Below, piece by piece: positions 17,664-27,628 of a stretch of 64,000 nucleotides of DNA (position 1 is the stretch's first letter; each line of letters begins with the position of its first letter). Location of the stretch: assembly GCA_024743055.1 (NCBI GenBank), contig JANSXH010000006.1, positions 62,001 to 126,000 of the forward strand, given 5' to 3'. The stretch is from Pseudomonadota bacterium (GTDB lineage Bacteria; Pseudomonadota; Alphaproteobacteria; Sneathiellales; Sneathiellaceae). The notes beneath the pieces are model-generated. The model was not told the origin of the DNA. It did not search any database and saw nothing but the letters and a program-made list of their open reading frames with translations. A program made the position numbers and the translations under genes.

Positions 17664-20096
17664 ATGAAATTTTTGTTTAAATTCACTCTGATGTCTCTTG
17701 TCCTGGCCCTGTTTCTGGGTGTTGCCGGCATTGGGGCCGTTATGTACGGCTTCTACCATTTCGGCAAAGATCTACCGGAGTTTGACCAGTTGGCGGAGTA
17801 CGAACCGCCGGTAATGACGCGGGTACATGCGGCCGACGGTGGCCTGATCGCAGAATATGCCAATCAACGCCGATTGTTTGTACCGGTTGAGGCAATGCCT
17901 CTCATTGTCAAACAAGCTTTTTTGGCGGCAGAGGATCAGGATTTTTACGAACATCCCGGCCTGGACTTCAAGGGGATCGTTCGTGCCGCTTTGACAAATG
18001 TTAAGAATATTGGTCAGGGCCGCAGGCTGGTAGGCGCCTCAACGATTACACAGCAGGTCGCCAAGAATATGCTGCTGACCAATGAGGTTTCCTATGAACG
18101 CAAGGCAAAGGAAGCCATCCTTGCACTGAGACTTAATAAGGCATTGTCCAAGGATCGGATATTAGAGCTGTACCTGAACGAGATATTCCTCGGGCACAGG
18201 GCTTATGGAGTTGCGGCCGCGGCTCTTTATTATTTTGATAAGCCTTTGGATCGATTGAATATTGCGGAAGCAGCCTTTTTGGGTGCTTTGCCAAAAGCGC
18301 CGAATAACTACAATCCTTTTCGTTTTCCTGAAAGAGCGTTGGCCCGGCGGAACTGGGTGATTGGTCGACTTCTTGAAGAAGGCTTTATAACGCCAGATGA
18401 GGCGGAAATTGCCACAGCAACGCCCCTTATCGCCAATAAAGGTGGTTCTGCACAGGTTCTCAAGGCGGAATGGTTTGTCGAACAGGTTCGTCGTGAGCTC
18501 TTTGATATTTATGGAGAAACCGCTCTTTATGACGGTGGTCTATCTGTGCGAACGACGATGCAGTCCAAACTACAGAAAATCGGTGAAGATGTTCTGAGGG
18601 CAGGATTGAGGAGATATGATCGTCGGCACGGATGGCGCGGACCTATTTCAACCATGGAATTGGGAGAAGACTGGACGGTAAAACTTGTCAGCTTTCCGGC
18701 GCCAAAAGGCCTAGATCCCTGGCGTTTGGCTGTAGTTCTGGAACTTGATAAGGACGGCGCCACGATTGGTTTCAAAGATACGACAAAGGGACGTATCCCA
18801 CTGGAACAAATCACCTGGGCTCGCGAATTCCTGGATACAGATGAAAAAGGACGGAAAATAACCAAACCCTCTGATGCCCTGGCCTTAGGTGACATCATTG
18901 CGGTTGACGTTCTTACCGGTGAGGAAGCTGCCGAGAATACGTACAGTCTTGAACAGATACCAAGTGTCTCCGGCGGGTTGCTTGCAATGGACCCGCATAC
19001 CGGTCGAATTTATGCAATTGTCGGCGGCTGGAGCCCGGACATGTCCCAGTTTAACCGGGCTATGCAAGCAAAACGCCAGCCGGGTTCGTCTTTCAAGCCC
19101 TTTGTATATGCTGCCGCTCTAGATAACGGCTTCACGCCAGCGGACAAGGTAATGGATGGTCCCTTTGTTCTCAATCAGCCGAATGGAGAACGCTGGAAGC
19201 CTTCCAACTATACGAACAGGTTCTATGGACCGAGTACTTTGCGCCTTGGTATCGAAAAATCCAGAAACCTGATGACTGTGCGATTGGCACGGGCAATTGG
19301 TATGGAAGCGGTCGCTGATTACGCGTCGCGTTTCGGGATTGAGGATGACATGCTGCAAACCCTATCCATGTCATTAGGCGCCGGTGAGACGACCCTTATC
19401 AAGCTGACCACAGCTTATGCGGAATTGGTAAATGGCGGAAAGAAAATTACGCCGACCCTGATTGACCGTATCCAGGATCGCCGCGGAAAAACAGTTTATC
19501 GGCACGATCGGCGGGAGTGCGAGGAATGCAATGTGGAGGTCTGGGCAGAACAGGAGGAACCTGTATTGCCGGATACCCGTGAGCAAATCCTGCCCGCTTC
19601 AACTGCATATCAGGTTGTTTCCATGCTGGAAGGGGTCGTGCAGCGGGGAACGGGTGCTAGCATTCGGGTTGTTGAAAAGCCCCTAGGCGGCAAAACAGGA
19701 ACAAGTAACGAAGCAAAAGATACCTGGTTCATGGGCTTTTCCCCTGATCTCGCGGTCGGGGTTTACGTCGGGTTTGATAACCCGAAGGGCCTTGGTAAAA
19801 AGGAATCAGGGTCCTCCGTCGCAGCTCCCATTTTTAGGGACTTTATGCAACAGGCCTTGGCTGATCAACCGGCAACACCGTTCCGGGTTCCGGAAGATAT
19901 CCGTCTTGTGCGGGTTAATCCAACGACAGGGGCGCCCGCAAAAAGAGGTGAAAAAGCAATCCTCGAAGCCTTTAAGACCACGCAAACTGCCAGCAATAAA
20001 CGTTCTGTTCTGGATGGCTCTGACGGCGGGTTTTCCTCTGTATCACCGACACCGGCGAAAACTTCCGTTCGCTCAGGCACGGGCGGGCTTTACTGA
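17664..20096 (+). CDS. mrcA: Penicillin-binding protein 1A, bifunctional transglycosylase/transpeptidase
   Basis: Class A PBP that polymerises and cross-links peptidoglycan. The 810 residues contain one membrane anchor (about 7-32), a GT51 domain with the catalytic glutamate E90 in AAEDQDFYEHPG, followed by STITQQVAKNM, then an OB-like insert and the transpeptidase domain. Catalytic Ser475 is in SSFK (475-478), SRN follows, and KTGT is at 677-680. A Ser/Thr-rich tail ends the protein. Size and domain order match PBP1A. The gene is between amiC and prfB. Confidence 0.97.
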   Translation: MKFLFKFTLMSLVLALFLGVAGIGAVMYGFYHFGKDLPEFDQLAEYEPPVMTRVHAADGGLIAEYANQRRLFVPVEAMPLIVKQAFLAAEDQDFYEHPGLDFKGIVRAALTNVKNIGQGRRLVGASTITQQVAKNMLLTNEVSYERKAKEAILALRLNKALSKDRILELYLNEIFLGHRAYGVAAAALYYFDKPLDRLNIAEAAFLGALPKAPNNYNPFRFPERALARRNWVIGRLLEEGFITPDEAEIATATPLIANKGGSAQVLKAEWFVEQVRRELFDIYGETALYDGGLSVRTTMQSKLQKIGEDVLRAGLRRYDRRHGWRGPISTMELGEDWTVKLVSFPAPKGLDPWRLAVVLELDKDGATIGFKDTTKGRIPLEQITWAREFLDTDEKGRKITKPSDALALGDIIAVDVLTGEEAAENTYSLEQIPSVSGGLLAMDPHTGRIYAIVGGWSPDMSQFNRAMQAKRQPGSSFKPFVYAAALDNGFTPADKVMDGPFVLNQPNGERWKPSNYTNRFYGPSTLRLGIEKSRNLMTVRLARAIGMEAVADYASRFGIEDDMLQTLSMSLGAGETTLIKLTTAYAELVNGGKKITPTLIDRIQDRRGKTVYRHDRRECEECNVEVWAEQEEPVLPDTREQILPASTAYQVVSMLEGVVQRGTGASIRVVEKPLGGKTGTSNEAKDTWFMGFSPDLAVGVYVGFDNPKGLGKKESGSSVAAPIFRDFMQQALADQPATPFRVPEDIRLVRVNPTTGAPAKRGEKAILEAFKTTQTASNKRSVLDGSDGGFSSVSPTPAKTSVRSGTGGLY

Positions 20097-20149
20097 ACAG
20101 CTAAATCCGACTAGGTTTCCCTCCGGATAATTTGAGCTTGGAGTAACAT

Positions 20150-21269
20150 ATGCGTGCCGAACACCAGTCTATGGTAGATGAAATCCAGCAGGGAATGACC
20201 CTGCTGAGGAGGTATCTTTGACTGGGATAACGCGACCCGCCGGCTTGAAGAATTAAACTCTCTCGTCGAGGATCCTGATCTTTGGAACGACGCAAGTAAG
20301 GCTCAGTCTCTGATGCGGGAAAGAACCTCCCTCGAGAATGCCCTTAATGCCTACAATCGGATTGGTCAGGATCTTCAGGATAATATCGACCTGATAGAGA
20401 TGGCCGAAGAAGAAGAGGACGAGGAAACCCTACAGGATGCAGAAAACGCGCTGATCGATCTTCGGACTGAAGTCGGACGGCGCAAGCTTGAAAGTATGTT
20501 GTCCGGGGAAGTGGATAGCAATGACTGCTATGTCGAGATCCATTCCGGGGCTGGCGGAACTGAATCCCAGGACTGGACCCAGATGCTACTGCGTATGTAT
20601 ATGCGATGGGCGGATCAGCATGGATGCAAGGTCAAGACCCTTGAAGAAAGCGCCGGAGAGGAAGCAGGCCTCAAGTCCGTAACCATCGAGATTTCAGGGG
20701 AAAATGCCTATGGCTGGTTAAAAACCGAATCCGGGGTGCATCGGCTTGTCCGGATTTCACCGTTTGATTCCAATGCCAGGCGACATACAAGCTTCTCGTC
20801 TGTTGGTGTGTATCCGGTTATTGACGATGATATTGAAGTGGAGATCGATGACAAGGATCTTCGGATTGATACCTACCGCGCTTCAGGGGCGGGTGGTCAG
20901 CATGTCAACCGAACTGAATCGGCTATTCGCATTACCCATATTCCCACCAATGTAGTGGTTCAGTGCCAGAATGACCGGTCCCAACATAAAAACCGGGCTG
21001 AGGCGATGAAGATGCTGAAATCCCGTCTCTATGAGCTTGAGTTGCAGAAGCGCGAAGCTGAGGCCCAGGAAACCCGTGATGGTCAGACGGACATCGGTTG
21101 GGGCCATCAGATCCGCTCTTACGTCTTGCACCCGTACCAAATGGTGAAAGATCTCAGGACAGGTGTAGAAAAGGGCAATGCCCAAGGTGTTCTGGATGGT
21201 GATCTCGATGATTACCTGGCGGCCGCTTTATCCCAGAAAATTGGCGGCGAAGAAGCAGAAGCGGTCTAA
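20150..21269 (+). CDS. prfB: Peptide chain release factor 2, expressed by programmed +1 frameshift
   Basis: RF2, which reads UGA and UAA. Translation starts at ATG 20150 (GGAG upstream) and meets an in-frame TGA at 20219-20221 after 23 codons. The site is AGGAGGTATCTTTGAC: an internal Shine-Dalgarno, then CTT and TGA. A +1 slip on CTT moves reading to GAC at 20220, giving [14 protein letters not shown], exactly where RF2 homologues continue. The joined product is 372 residues. The codon-reading tripeptide SPF is at 203-205 and the peptidyl-hydrolysis motif GGQ at 248-250. RF2 thereby autoregulates: scarce RF2 slows termination at UGA and favours the shift. Coordinates span both frames. Confidence 0.97.
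20206..20222 (+). promoter_or_regulatory. prfB +1 frameshift site
   Basis: AGGAGG, TAT, CTT, TGA, C in the zero frame. The Shine-Dalgarno-like AGGAGG sits 3 nt before the slippery CTT, the same geometry as in E. coli (AGGGGG TAT CTT TGA C). The stop is at 20219-20221, and the C after UGA makes it a poor terminator. Confidence 0.95.
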
Positions 21270-22303
21270 TCCGTTTCAGAAGGCTGGAACGCATGCGACA
21301 CGGCCATGGCTGCCTGTTTAAGGGCTTTGTCCGCTTCCGGCAGTGCCGCGGTCAATGACATAAATCCATGGACCATGCCGGGAAACCTGACAAGTCCCAT
21401 TGGGACCCCGGCCTTTTGAAGCAGGCTACCATAAGATTCAGCTTCGTCACGCAGCGGATCGAATCCAGCGGTAATAATCAGGGCAGGGGGTAAGCCTGCC
21501 AGGTCAGGATTAAGCAGTGGAGAAGCACGATAATCATCCCTTTCCTGGGCGGAATTGAGATACATATCTCGATAGGCCTGTATCCGCTCATGACTTAGAA
21601 AGAAGCCATCCGCAAACAGCTTGTGGCTCTCTGCCGTCAAATGCGCATCCATTGTCGGATACAGAAGAAGCTGAAAAGCTGGAAGAGCTGTTCCGTTCTG
21701 CTTTGCTAACTGTGCAGCTACGGCTGCCAGACATCCGCCAGAGCTATCTCCGCCAATCGCGATGCGGGAGGTGTCAAGCCCAAGAGATCCGCCTTCCTCA
21801 GCCATAAAATTGAGGGCTGCAGAGGCATCCTCTACCGCTGCTGGAAATCGATTTTCGGGCGCCAGGCGATAATCAACAGAAAAGACTGCAAATGATCCAT
21901 AGGCCGCCAGTTTTCGGCATAAAACATCATGGCTGTCCAAGGATCCGCGGATATAGCCTCCGCCATGAAAATATATCAATACAGGGGGAGTGGAATTGGG
22001 CTCCGGCTTGTAAAGCCGAGCTGGAAGGGACCCCGCCGGTGTTTCAAAGGTTATATTCTGAACCTCAGCGACTTTTGGCTTCTTGCCTGCCAGGGCCGGC
22101 GCCATGACTTCCATGGACGCGCGAACTTCTTCCAGAGGAGTTTCAGAGAGGGGCTTTGCGCTTTTGCTATCCAGATGACAGAGAAACCGCGCCTTGTTGT
22201 TGATCTTCAGGCCGTCGATCCGTAAAGGGCGGCCCATATAGAGAAGGTCGAACACGCCGATCGGAAGAGCGTTTATGAGAGACAGGAGAAGTCTTAGGAT
22301 CAT
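21266..22303 (-). CDS. Alpha/beta hydrolase of the hormone-sensitive-lipase (acetyl-esterase) family
   Basis: Probable carboxylesterase. The HSL-family motif HGGGYIRGS (oxyanion hole) precedes the nucleophile motif GDSSGG, and near the C-terminus [12 protein letters not shown] and MVHGFM supply the catalytic Asp and His. From ATG 22303 it is 345 residues; a GTG at 22318 would add five, and neither has a clear ribosome-binding site. The stop overlaps the end of the convergent prfB by 4 bp. It is the last gene downstream of purL-bolA-grxD, and the natural substrate is unknown. Confidence 0.85.
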   Translation of the reverse strand: MILRLLLSLINALPIGVFDLLYMGRPLRIDGLKINNKARFLCHLDSKSAKPLSETPLEEVRASMEVMAPALAGKKPKVAEVQNITFETPAGSLPARLYKPEPNSTPPVLIYFHGGGYIRGSLDSHDVLCRKLAAYGSFAVFSVDYRLAPENRFPAAVEDASAALNFMAEEGGSLGLDTSRIAIGGDSSGGCLAAVAAQLAKQNGTALPAFQLLLYPTMDAHLTAESHKLFADGFFLSHERIQAYRDMYLNSAQERDDYRASPLLNPDLAGLPPALIITAGFDPLRDEAESYGSLLQKAGVPMGLVRFPGMVHGFMSLTAALPEADKALKQAAMAVSHAFQPSETD

Positions 22304-22379
22304 GCGATACGAGCCCACCGTAAGGCACCGGCACCGATGTCACGACGCCGTTTCAACCCTGTCACAATGCTCATAATCT

Positions 22380-22718
22380 TTAAGCGGAGGCGGAAGTAAC
22401 CTGCTTTTCAGCAAAGATGTCTTGTAGCTCACCGGTTTCAAACATCTCGCGCATGATGTCACAACCACCGACAAACTCGCCTTTAACATATAGCTGAGGA
22501 ATGGTGGGCCATTGGCTGTATTCCTTGATCCCTTCACGGATCATCGGATCACTCAGAACGTCAATACTCTTGAACTTGATGTTCAGATGAGAAAGAATCT
22601 GAACCGATGTTGCGGAAAACCCGCACTGCGGAAATACAGCAGAGCCTTTCATAAACAGCACAACATCGCTGCCGGAAATTTCATGGTCGATACGATCTTT
22701 TGTTGTTTGATCAATCAT
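22380..22718 (-). CDS. grxD: Monothiol glutaredoxin, Grx4/GrxD family
   Basis: Iron-sulfur cluster carrier of 112 residues. The active site is CGFS (Cys32), preceded by LFMKGSAVFPQ, with WPTIPQLYVKGEFVGGCDI supplying the cis-Pro and glutathione-binding residues. CGFS glutaredoxins bind a [2Fe-2S] cluster with glutathione and often pair with BolA proteins. Here a bolA gene lies immediately upstream in the same orientation (32-bp gap), supporting such a complex. Confidence 0.96.
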   Translation of the reverse strand: MIDQTTKDRIDHEISGSDVVLFMKGSAVFPQCGFSATSVQILSHLNIKFKSIDVLSDPMIREGIKEYSQWPTIPQLYVKGEFVGGCDIMREMFETGELQDIFAEKQVTSASA

Positions 22719-22750
22719 TTATCCATCCTTCATACAGTAATATATTAAAT

Positions 22751-22987
22751 TCAGCTTTTCGGCACCGACGTTTGCAGAGCCAGGGCATGCAAGGCATCGC
22801 CCATATTTCCCTTGAGAGCTTCATAGACCATCTGATGCTGTCTGACGCGGGGCAGGCCTTCAAAACTGGCTGAGACCACCATGGCGGCATAATGATCGCC
22901 ATCGCCTCTGAGATCAGTGATCTCAACTTCGGCATCCGGAATCCCTTCCCGGATTAGTCTCTCAATTTCATTCGCATCCATTGCCAT
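22751..22987 (-). CDS. bolA: BolA-family protein
   Basis: Small (78-residue) BolA-fold protein, partner of monothiol glutaredoxins in iron-sulfur cluster handling. It has the alpha-beta-beta-alpha-alpha-beta pattern, with IPDAEVEITDLRGDGDHYAAMVVS and MVYEALKGNMGDALHALAL. The latter contains the conserved His that helps ligate the shared cluster. It lies between purL (14 bp away) and grxD, so it may also be read from the pur transcript. Confidence 0.94.
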   Translation of the reverse strand: MAMDANEIERLIREGIPDAEVEITDLRGDGDHYAAMVVSASFEGLPRVRQHQMVYEALKGNMGDALHALALQTSVPKS

Positions 22988-23001
22988 GGACTAAACTCCT
23001 G

Positions 23002-25200
23002 CTATCCCGCTGTTCCTGCCATCAAGGACGGCATCCAGCTTCCATGTTCTTTCCCTAATTCATCTAAAGATATGGTAAGGGCGTTTTCAATTTTCAATTC
23101 ATTATGACCGACCGTTCCAATTAAGCAAATCGGAACATCGGCCGTTTCTGCTAAATCCTGCAATTGCTTTGAGTTAGCAGGATCAACCGTTACCACATAA
23201 CAGCCCTGGCTTTCAGCAAAAAGCGCCGCATGCAAGGGTAAATCTGTCTCTATTGTGATATCTGCGCCTTTATTCCCGGCTAAAGACATCTCCGCCAGGG
23301 CCACAGCCAGACCACCATCAGAGACATCATGCGCCGCTGTTACCCAGCCTTTCTCAATGGCATTCCTTAAGAAATCACCGTTGGATCGCTCTTTTTTCAG
23401 GTCTACCGAGGGCGGGGCACCTTCTTCACGACCCTCAATTTCCCGCAAATACAGGGATTGTCCCATCTCTCCAGTCAAATCGCCGATCAGATAGACCTGA
23501 TCACCCTGCGACTTAAATCCCATCGTCATCATCTGGCTGGATTGTTCCAGGAGACCAACACCGCCGATAGCAGGCGTGGGATGGATACCCTGACCATTAG
23601 TTTCGTTATACAAAGAGACATTTCCGGAAATCACTGGAAAATCAAGAGCTTCGCAAGCATCTTTCATGCCGTTAATGCATCCGACAAACTGACCCATAAT
23701 CTCAGGGCGCTCCGGATTACCGAAATTCATGCAGTCGGTAATGGCCAGTGGCTTAGCGCCTGTTGCAGTCAGATTTCGCCAGACTTCAGCAACGGCCTGG
23801 GCGCCACCAGTTTCCGGATCCGCATAGCAATAGCGGGGAGTGCAGTCTGTTGTGATTGCCAATGCCTTATCGGTCCCATGAACCCGGACAACCGCTGCAT
23901 CACCGCCAGGACGCTGTATGGTGTCTCCCATAACCATGTGGTCATACTGCTCCCAAATCCACTTACGGCTGGCAATTTCTGACGAGCCCATAAGTTTCAA
24001 AAGCACTTCTCTTAAGTCATTGGGCTGCTGAACTTCTTCAGCTGAAATTTTAGCGGGTTTCGGGGTTGGAACCCACGGGCGATCATATTCCGGGGCAGCA
24101 TCCGCGAGCGGGGCCACTGGTAGATCAGCAACGGTTTCACCGCCCATGGTCAGGACCATTTTTCCGGTATCGGTAACTTTGCCGATTACAGAAAAATCCA
24201 GCTCCCATTTCTCAAAGATCTTGCGTGCTTCCTCTTCCCGTCCAGGTTTGAGGATCATTAGCATCCGTTCCTGGCTTTCAGAGAGCATAATCTCATACGG
24301 TGTCATGCCGTCTTCGCGCATAGGAACATGATCCAGGTTCAGCTCAATCCCAACGCCGCCTTTATCGGCCATTTCAAAGGAAGAAGAGGTCAGGCCAGCT
24401 GCGCCCATGTCCTGAATGGCGACAATCGCGTCCGTGGCCATCAGTTCCAGGCAGGCTTCCAGCAGAAGTTTTTCGGTGAAAGGATCGCCAACCTGCACGG
24501 TAGGCCGCTTTTCTTCACTGTCGTCATCGAATTCAGCTGAGGCCATGGTTGCCCCATGGATACCATCTCGGCCAGTCTTAGAACCGACATAGACAACCGG
24601 ATTTCCAATCCCGGCAGCGGCGGAGTAAAAAATCTTATCCGTATCGGCGAGGCCGACAGTCATGGCGTTGACCAGAATATTGCCGTCATATGAAGAGTGG
24701 AAATTCGTTTCTCCGCCAACGGTGGGAACACCCATACAATTGCCATATCCGCCGATCCCGGCAACTACACCGCCTAAAAGATGACGGGTTTTGGGATGGT
24801 CCGGGCTACCGAACCTGAGCGCATTCATATTGGCGATCGGGCGGGCGCCCATGGTGAAGACATCCCGCATGATCCCACCGACACCTGTTGCGGCGCCTTG
24901 GTAGGGTTCAATGAAGGAAGGGTGGTTATGGCTTTCCATTTTGAAAATGGCGGCTTGGCCATCGCCGATATCGATGACGCCGGCATTCTCACCGGGCCCA
25001 CAAATAACCCAAGGGGCTTCAGTCGGTAATGTTTTCAGCCATTTCTTTGAGGATTTATAAGAGCAATGCTCACTCCACATAACGGAGAAAATACCGAGTT
25101 CAGTTAGATTGGGTTCGCGCCCCAAAATGTCGAGAACCTGGCTATATTCGCCTTCAGTAAGGCCATGTTCAGCGACAATGTCTTGCGTGATCTTGTTCAT
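23002..25200 (-). CDS. purL: Phosphoribosylformylglycinamidine synthase subunit PurL
   Basis: Catalytic subunit of the fourth step of purine synthesis (FGAR to FGAM, using ATP and ammonia from PurQ). At 732 residues it is the small PurL type that needs separate PurQ and PurS. Motifs include [35 protein letters not shown], and [14 protein letters not shown] in the second half. It is last in the pur block, 8 bp after purQ. Confidence 0.98.
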   Translation of the reverse strand: MNKITQDIVAEHGLTEGEYSQVLDILGREPNLTELGIFSVMWSEHCSYKSSKKWLKTLPTEAPWVICGPGENAGVIDIGDGQAAIFKMESHNHPSFIEPYQGAATGVGGIMRDVFTMGARPIANMNALRFGSPDHPKTRHLLGGVVAGIGGYGNCMGVPTVGGETNFHSSYDGNILVNAMTVGLADTDKIFYSAAAGIGNPVVYVGSKTGRDGIHGATMASAEFDDDSEEKRPTVQVGDPFTEKLLLEACLELMATDAIVAIQDMGAAGLTSSSFEMADKGGVGIELNLDHVPMREDGMTPYEIMLSESQERMLMILKPGREEEARKIFEKWELDFSVIGKVTDTGKMVLTMGGETVADLPVAPLADAAPEYDRPWVPTPKPAKISAEEVQQPNDLREVLLKLMGSSEIASRKWIWEQYDHMVMGDTIQRPGGDAAVVRVHGTDKALAITTDCTPRYCYADPETGGAQAVAEVWRNLTATGAKPLAITDCMNFGNPERPEIMGQFVGCINGMKDACEALDFPVISGNVSLYNETNGQGIHPTPAIGGVGLLEQSSQMMTMGFKSQGDQVYLIGDLTGEMGQSLYLREIEGREEGAPPSVDLKKERSNGDFLRNAIEKGWVTAAHDVSDGGLAVALAEMSLAGNKGADITIETDLPLHAALFAESQGCYVVTVDPANSKQLQDLAETADVPICLIGTVGHNELKIENALTISLDELGKEHGSWMPSLMAGTAG

Positions 25201-25208
25201 AATTTTAC

Positions 25209-25898
25209 TTAACCAATCGAATGAACCAGATTATCGAAAAAGGTTTTTCCATCGACGCCGCCCAGCTCCTTGCTGATCAGACGCTCCGGATGCGGCATCA
25301 AGCCAAGCACATTGCCGGCTTTGTTATAGATCCCGGCAATATTGTTGAGTGATCCATTGGGATTGGCCTCTTCGGTCAATTCCCCGTCAGGTGTGGCATA
25401 TTTAAAAGCTATCTGACCTTCATTCTCCAGCTCACTCAAAGTTTCTTCATCGGCAAAAAAGTTTCCGTCATGATGAGCAACAGGGAACTTGACGACCTGG
25501 CCGCGATCATACCCACCGACAAACCGTTCATTGTCTGCCGCGACCAGAAGATCGACATCTTTGCAGACAAAACTTTGATCGGCATTACGTAAAAGGGCAC
25601 CCGGGAGCATGCCTGTCTCCGTGGCAATCTGAAATCCGTTGCAGATCGCGACGACTGGAGTTCCGCCTTCCGCCTTGCGCACAACCTCCCGCATAATCGG
25701 AGAGTTTCCCGCCATGGCACCGCAGCGTAAGTAGTCTCCATAGGAAAAGCCGCCGGGAATGGCAATGAGATCGGTCTCGGGAAGTTCGCTGTCACCATGC
25801 CAGACCATATTCGGCTCATTGCCCATGGATTGGGTGAGGGCGACTTTTAAATCGCGATCGCAATTGGATCCGGGAAATACGATGACGCAAGCTTTCAT
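25209..25898 (-). CDS. purQ: Phosphoribosylformylglycinamidine synthase subunit PurQ
   Basis: Glutaminase (class I amidotransferase) that feeds ammonia to PurL. Over 229 residues it shows [17 protein letters not shown], the nucleophile Cys86 in AICNGFQ, and the triad His203-Pro-Glu205 in MPHPERL. It lies between purS (13 bp) and purL (8 bp), consistent with the small-type PurLQS complex made stoichiometrically. Confidence 0.98.
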   Translation of the reverse strand: MKACVIVFPGSNCDRDLKVALTQSMGNEPNMVWHGDSELPETDLIAIPGGFSYGDYLRCGAMAGNSPIMREVVRKAEGGTPVVAICNGFQIATETGMLPGALLRNADQSFVCKDVDLLVAADNERFVGGYDRGQVVKFPVAHHDGNFFADEETLSELENEGQIAFKYATPDGELTEEANPNGSLNNIAGIYNKAGNVLGLMPHPERLISKELGGVDGKTFFDNLVHSIG

Positions 25899-25911
25899 GA
25901 TCGGTCCTTCC

Positions 25912-26157
25912 TTAATCGATAACTTCGATGGAGTAGTTTTCGATGACCGTATTAGCCAACAGCTGCAGGCACATACGATCGACTTCCTTCTCCGCCTGTT
26001 CCTTGCTCATATCCTTAAGGTCAAGCTCGATGGTTTTGCCTTGCCGGGCATCCAGAACACTATCAAAACCCAAGCCATGCAAGGAATTGGAGATTGCTTT
26101 ACCCTGCGGATCCAGGACCCCGTTTTTGAGTGAAATATGTACGCGTGCTTTCATCAT
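25912..26157 (-). CDS. purS: Phosphoribosylformylglycinamidine synthase subunit PurS
   Basis: Small bridging subunit that couples PurQ to PurL. The 81 residues show the PurS pattern: KARVHISLKNGVLDPQGKAI, the GF block, then KTIELDL and a C-terminal ENYSIEVID. The start has two consecutive ATGs, with GAGGA upstream. The ribosome-binding site lies only a few bases after the T-run of a hairpin that follows purC, which may tune how much transcription continues into purSQL. Confidence 0.95.
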   Translation of the reverse strand: MMKARVHISLKNGVLDPQGKAISNSLHGLGFDSVLDARQGKTIELDLKDMSKEQAEKEVDRMCLQLLANTVIENYSIEVID

Positions 26158-26166
26158 TTCCTCTAA

Positions 26167-26192
26167 TAAAAAAAGGCGCTAAGGCGCCTTTA
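26167..26192 (-). terminator. Intrinsic terminator or attenuator between purC and purS
   Basis: Reading leftward, stem AAAGGCGC, loop CTTA, stem GCGCCTTT, followed by a run of T residues (A-run at 26168-26174 on the top strand). It begins at the purC stop and ends just before the purS ribosome-binding site. All the features of an intrinsic terminator are present, yet the downstream genes are pathway partners, so partial read-through is likely. Confidence 0.8.
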
Positions 26193-26963
26193 TTGAATTG
26201 CTGTTGTCCCCTGCAAATCCCCAGGGCCGCCCTCCGGCATGATACCTAAGCGCCGAGCAACTTCCTGATAGGCATCCTCAACCCCGCCAAGATCTCGGCG
26301 GAACCGGTCCTTGTCCAGTTTCTTGTTGGTTGCCGTATCCCAAAGTCGACAGTTATCCGGGCTAATCTCATCAGCCAGAATGATCTGCATTTCATCACCT
26401 TCGAAAACCCGACCGAACTCCAGTTTAAAATCGATCAGCCGAATACCAATGGCTGTGAACAATCCGAGGAGAAAGTCATTGACCCGAAGGGACAAGCTCA
26501 TAATCTCATCAAGCTCAACCGGTGTGGCCCATCCAAAGGCGGTAATATGCTCCTCCGAGACAACCGGATCATTGAGATCGTCCGATTTGAAGCAATATTC
26601 GATGATGGTACGGGGCAGGGCGGTTCCTTCCGCAATGCCAAGGCGGGTACAGATGGATCCAGCCGCTACATTCCGCACAATGATTTCCACGGGAATGATT
26701 TCCACTTCCTTGATCAATTGCTCTCGCATATTGAGTCGGCGGATAAAGTGGTTATGGATGCCTATCTCTGACAGTTTAACCATTAGATGCTCTGAAATTC
26801 TATTATTCAGGACACCTTTGCCGGTCACAGTGGATTTCTTCTCACCATTAAACGCCGTCGCGTCATCTTTAAAATATTGAACAAGGGTCCCTGGCTCAGG
26901 TCCTTCAAAAAGAACTTTTGCCTTGCCTTCGTAGACAGGTCTACGTCGGGTCATGGATGTCAC
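26190..26963 (-). CDS. purC: Phosphoribosylaminoimidazole-succinocarboxamide synthase
   Basis: Joins CAIR and aspartate to give SAICAR (purine synthesis). The 257 residues carry the SAICAR-synthetase motifs [17 protein letters not shown] near the N-terminus, [22 protein letters not shown] and [14 protein letters not shown]. It is first of the purC-S-Q-L block and should carry its main promoter in the 290-bp gap to the DUF1476 gene, where I see no riboswitch-like or operator structure I can name. Confidence 0.97.
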   Translation of the reverse strand: MTSMTRRRPVYEGKAKVLFEGPEPGTLVQYFKDDATAFNGEKKSTVTGKGVLNNRISEHLMVKLSEIGIHNHFIRRLNMREQLIKEVEIIPVEIIVRNVAAGSICTRLGIAEGTALPRTIIEYCFKSDDLNDPVVSEEHITAFGWATPVELDEIMSLSLRVNDFLLGLFTAIGIRLIDFKLEFGRVFEGDEMQIILADEISPDNCRLWDTATNKKLDKDRFRRDLGGVEDAYQEVARRLGIMPEGGPGDLQGTTAIQ

Positions 26964-27254
26964 TCCAGTTAAAAGAAAAGGCGGCGAACCACCGAAAATC
27001 GTTTCTTCTTAATCTGCTTGTAAACTATCTGCTGAAAACAGGATCAGATATGCGCACAGGCTCTATCAGAAAAACAAGCGGAACATAGTGCAGAAAATAC
27101 CGAATTACAACATTTGCGACACATCAAAATGCTTCCTGATTATAAAAAACTTATTGTACTACTAGGCGGAACGCACCATCTTGGGTATAAGTCAAACTAA
27201 CAGCTTGAAAACAGACATATTTACACATTGTAGATACAATTTAGGGAATGAGAC

Positions 27255-27578
27255 ATGTCAGGATTTGACGATCTTAAAAAAGGCCATGAAAACAAATTTG
27301 CCCATGATCAGGATCTGGAATTCAAAGTAATTGCTAGACGGAACAAGCTTTTGGGTCTCTGGGCGGCAGATCTTATGGGAATCACCGGTGAGGCGGCAGA
27401 GGCCTATGCCAAGGAAGTCGTCATTTCAGATCTTGAAGAAAAAGGTGATGATGATGTCTTCCGCAAAGTCCGTGGGGACCTGGATAGCAAAAATGTCGAA
27501 ATGTCAGATCACAGAATCAGACGCGAGATGGAAGAGCTTATCGGAACGGCCCGTGATCAGATTATGACGGAGACCTGA
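27255..27578 (+). CDS. F1-ATPase zeta subunit-like inhibitor (DUF1476)
   Basis: Alphaproteobacterial protein that, in Paracoccus, binds F1 and blocks ATP hydrolysis in one direction. The 107 residues match the family closely, with an N-terminal inhibitory-type segment FDDLKKGHENKFAHDQ, RRNKLLGLWAA, AKEVVISDLEEKGDDDVFRKV and a C-terminal MEELIGTARDQI. It is divergent from purC and convergent with purB. The regulatory role in this organism is inferred from the family. Confidence 0.93.
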   Translation: MSGFDDLKKGHENKFAHDQDLEFKVIARRNKLLGLWAADLMGITGEAAEAYAKEVVISDLEEKGDDDVFRKVRGDLDSKNVEMSDHRIRREMEELIGTARDQIMTET

Positions 27579-27587
27579 TTAACTATG

Positions 27588-27618
27588 GGTCAGGAGCGTT
27601 GTTTAGACGCCCCTGACC
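27588..27618. terminator. Strong hairpin between DUF1476 gene and purB (likely bidirectional terminator)
   Basis: GGTCAGG then GCGT pair with ACGC then CCTGACC, giving 7 + 4 bp with one mismatch and a 7-nt loop. It lies 9 bp after one stop codon and 10 bp before the other stop of two convergent genes. It lacks a clean U-tract, so it may act with Rho or mainly protect 3' ends. Confidence 0.55.
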
Positions 27619-27628
27619 TGGATATCTT

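Noticed and set aside
20150..20221. A separate 23-codon upstream peptide before RF2
   Set aside because: It is the first part of prfB, joined by the +1 frameshift.
26964..27254. Purine riboswitch upstream of purC
   Set aside because: No conserved purine or guanidine riboswitch core could be recognised in the 290-bp gap.
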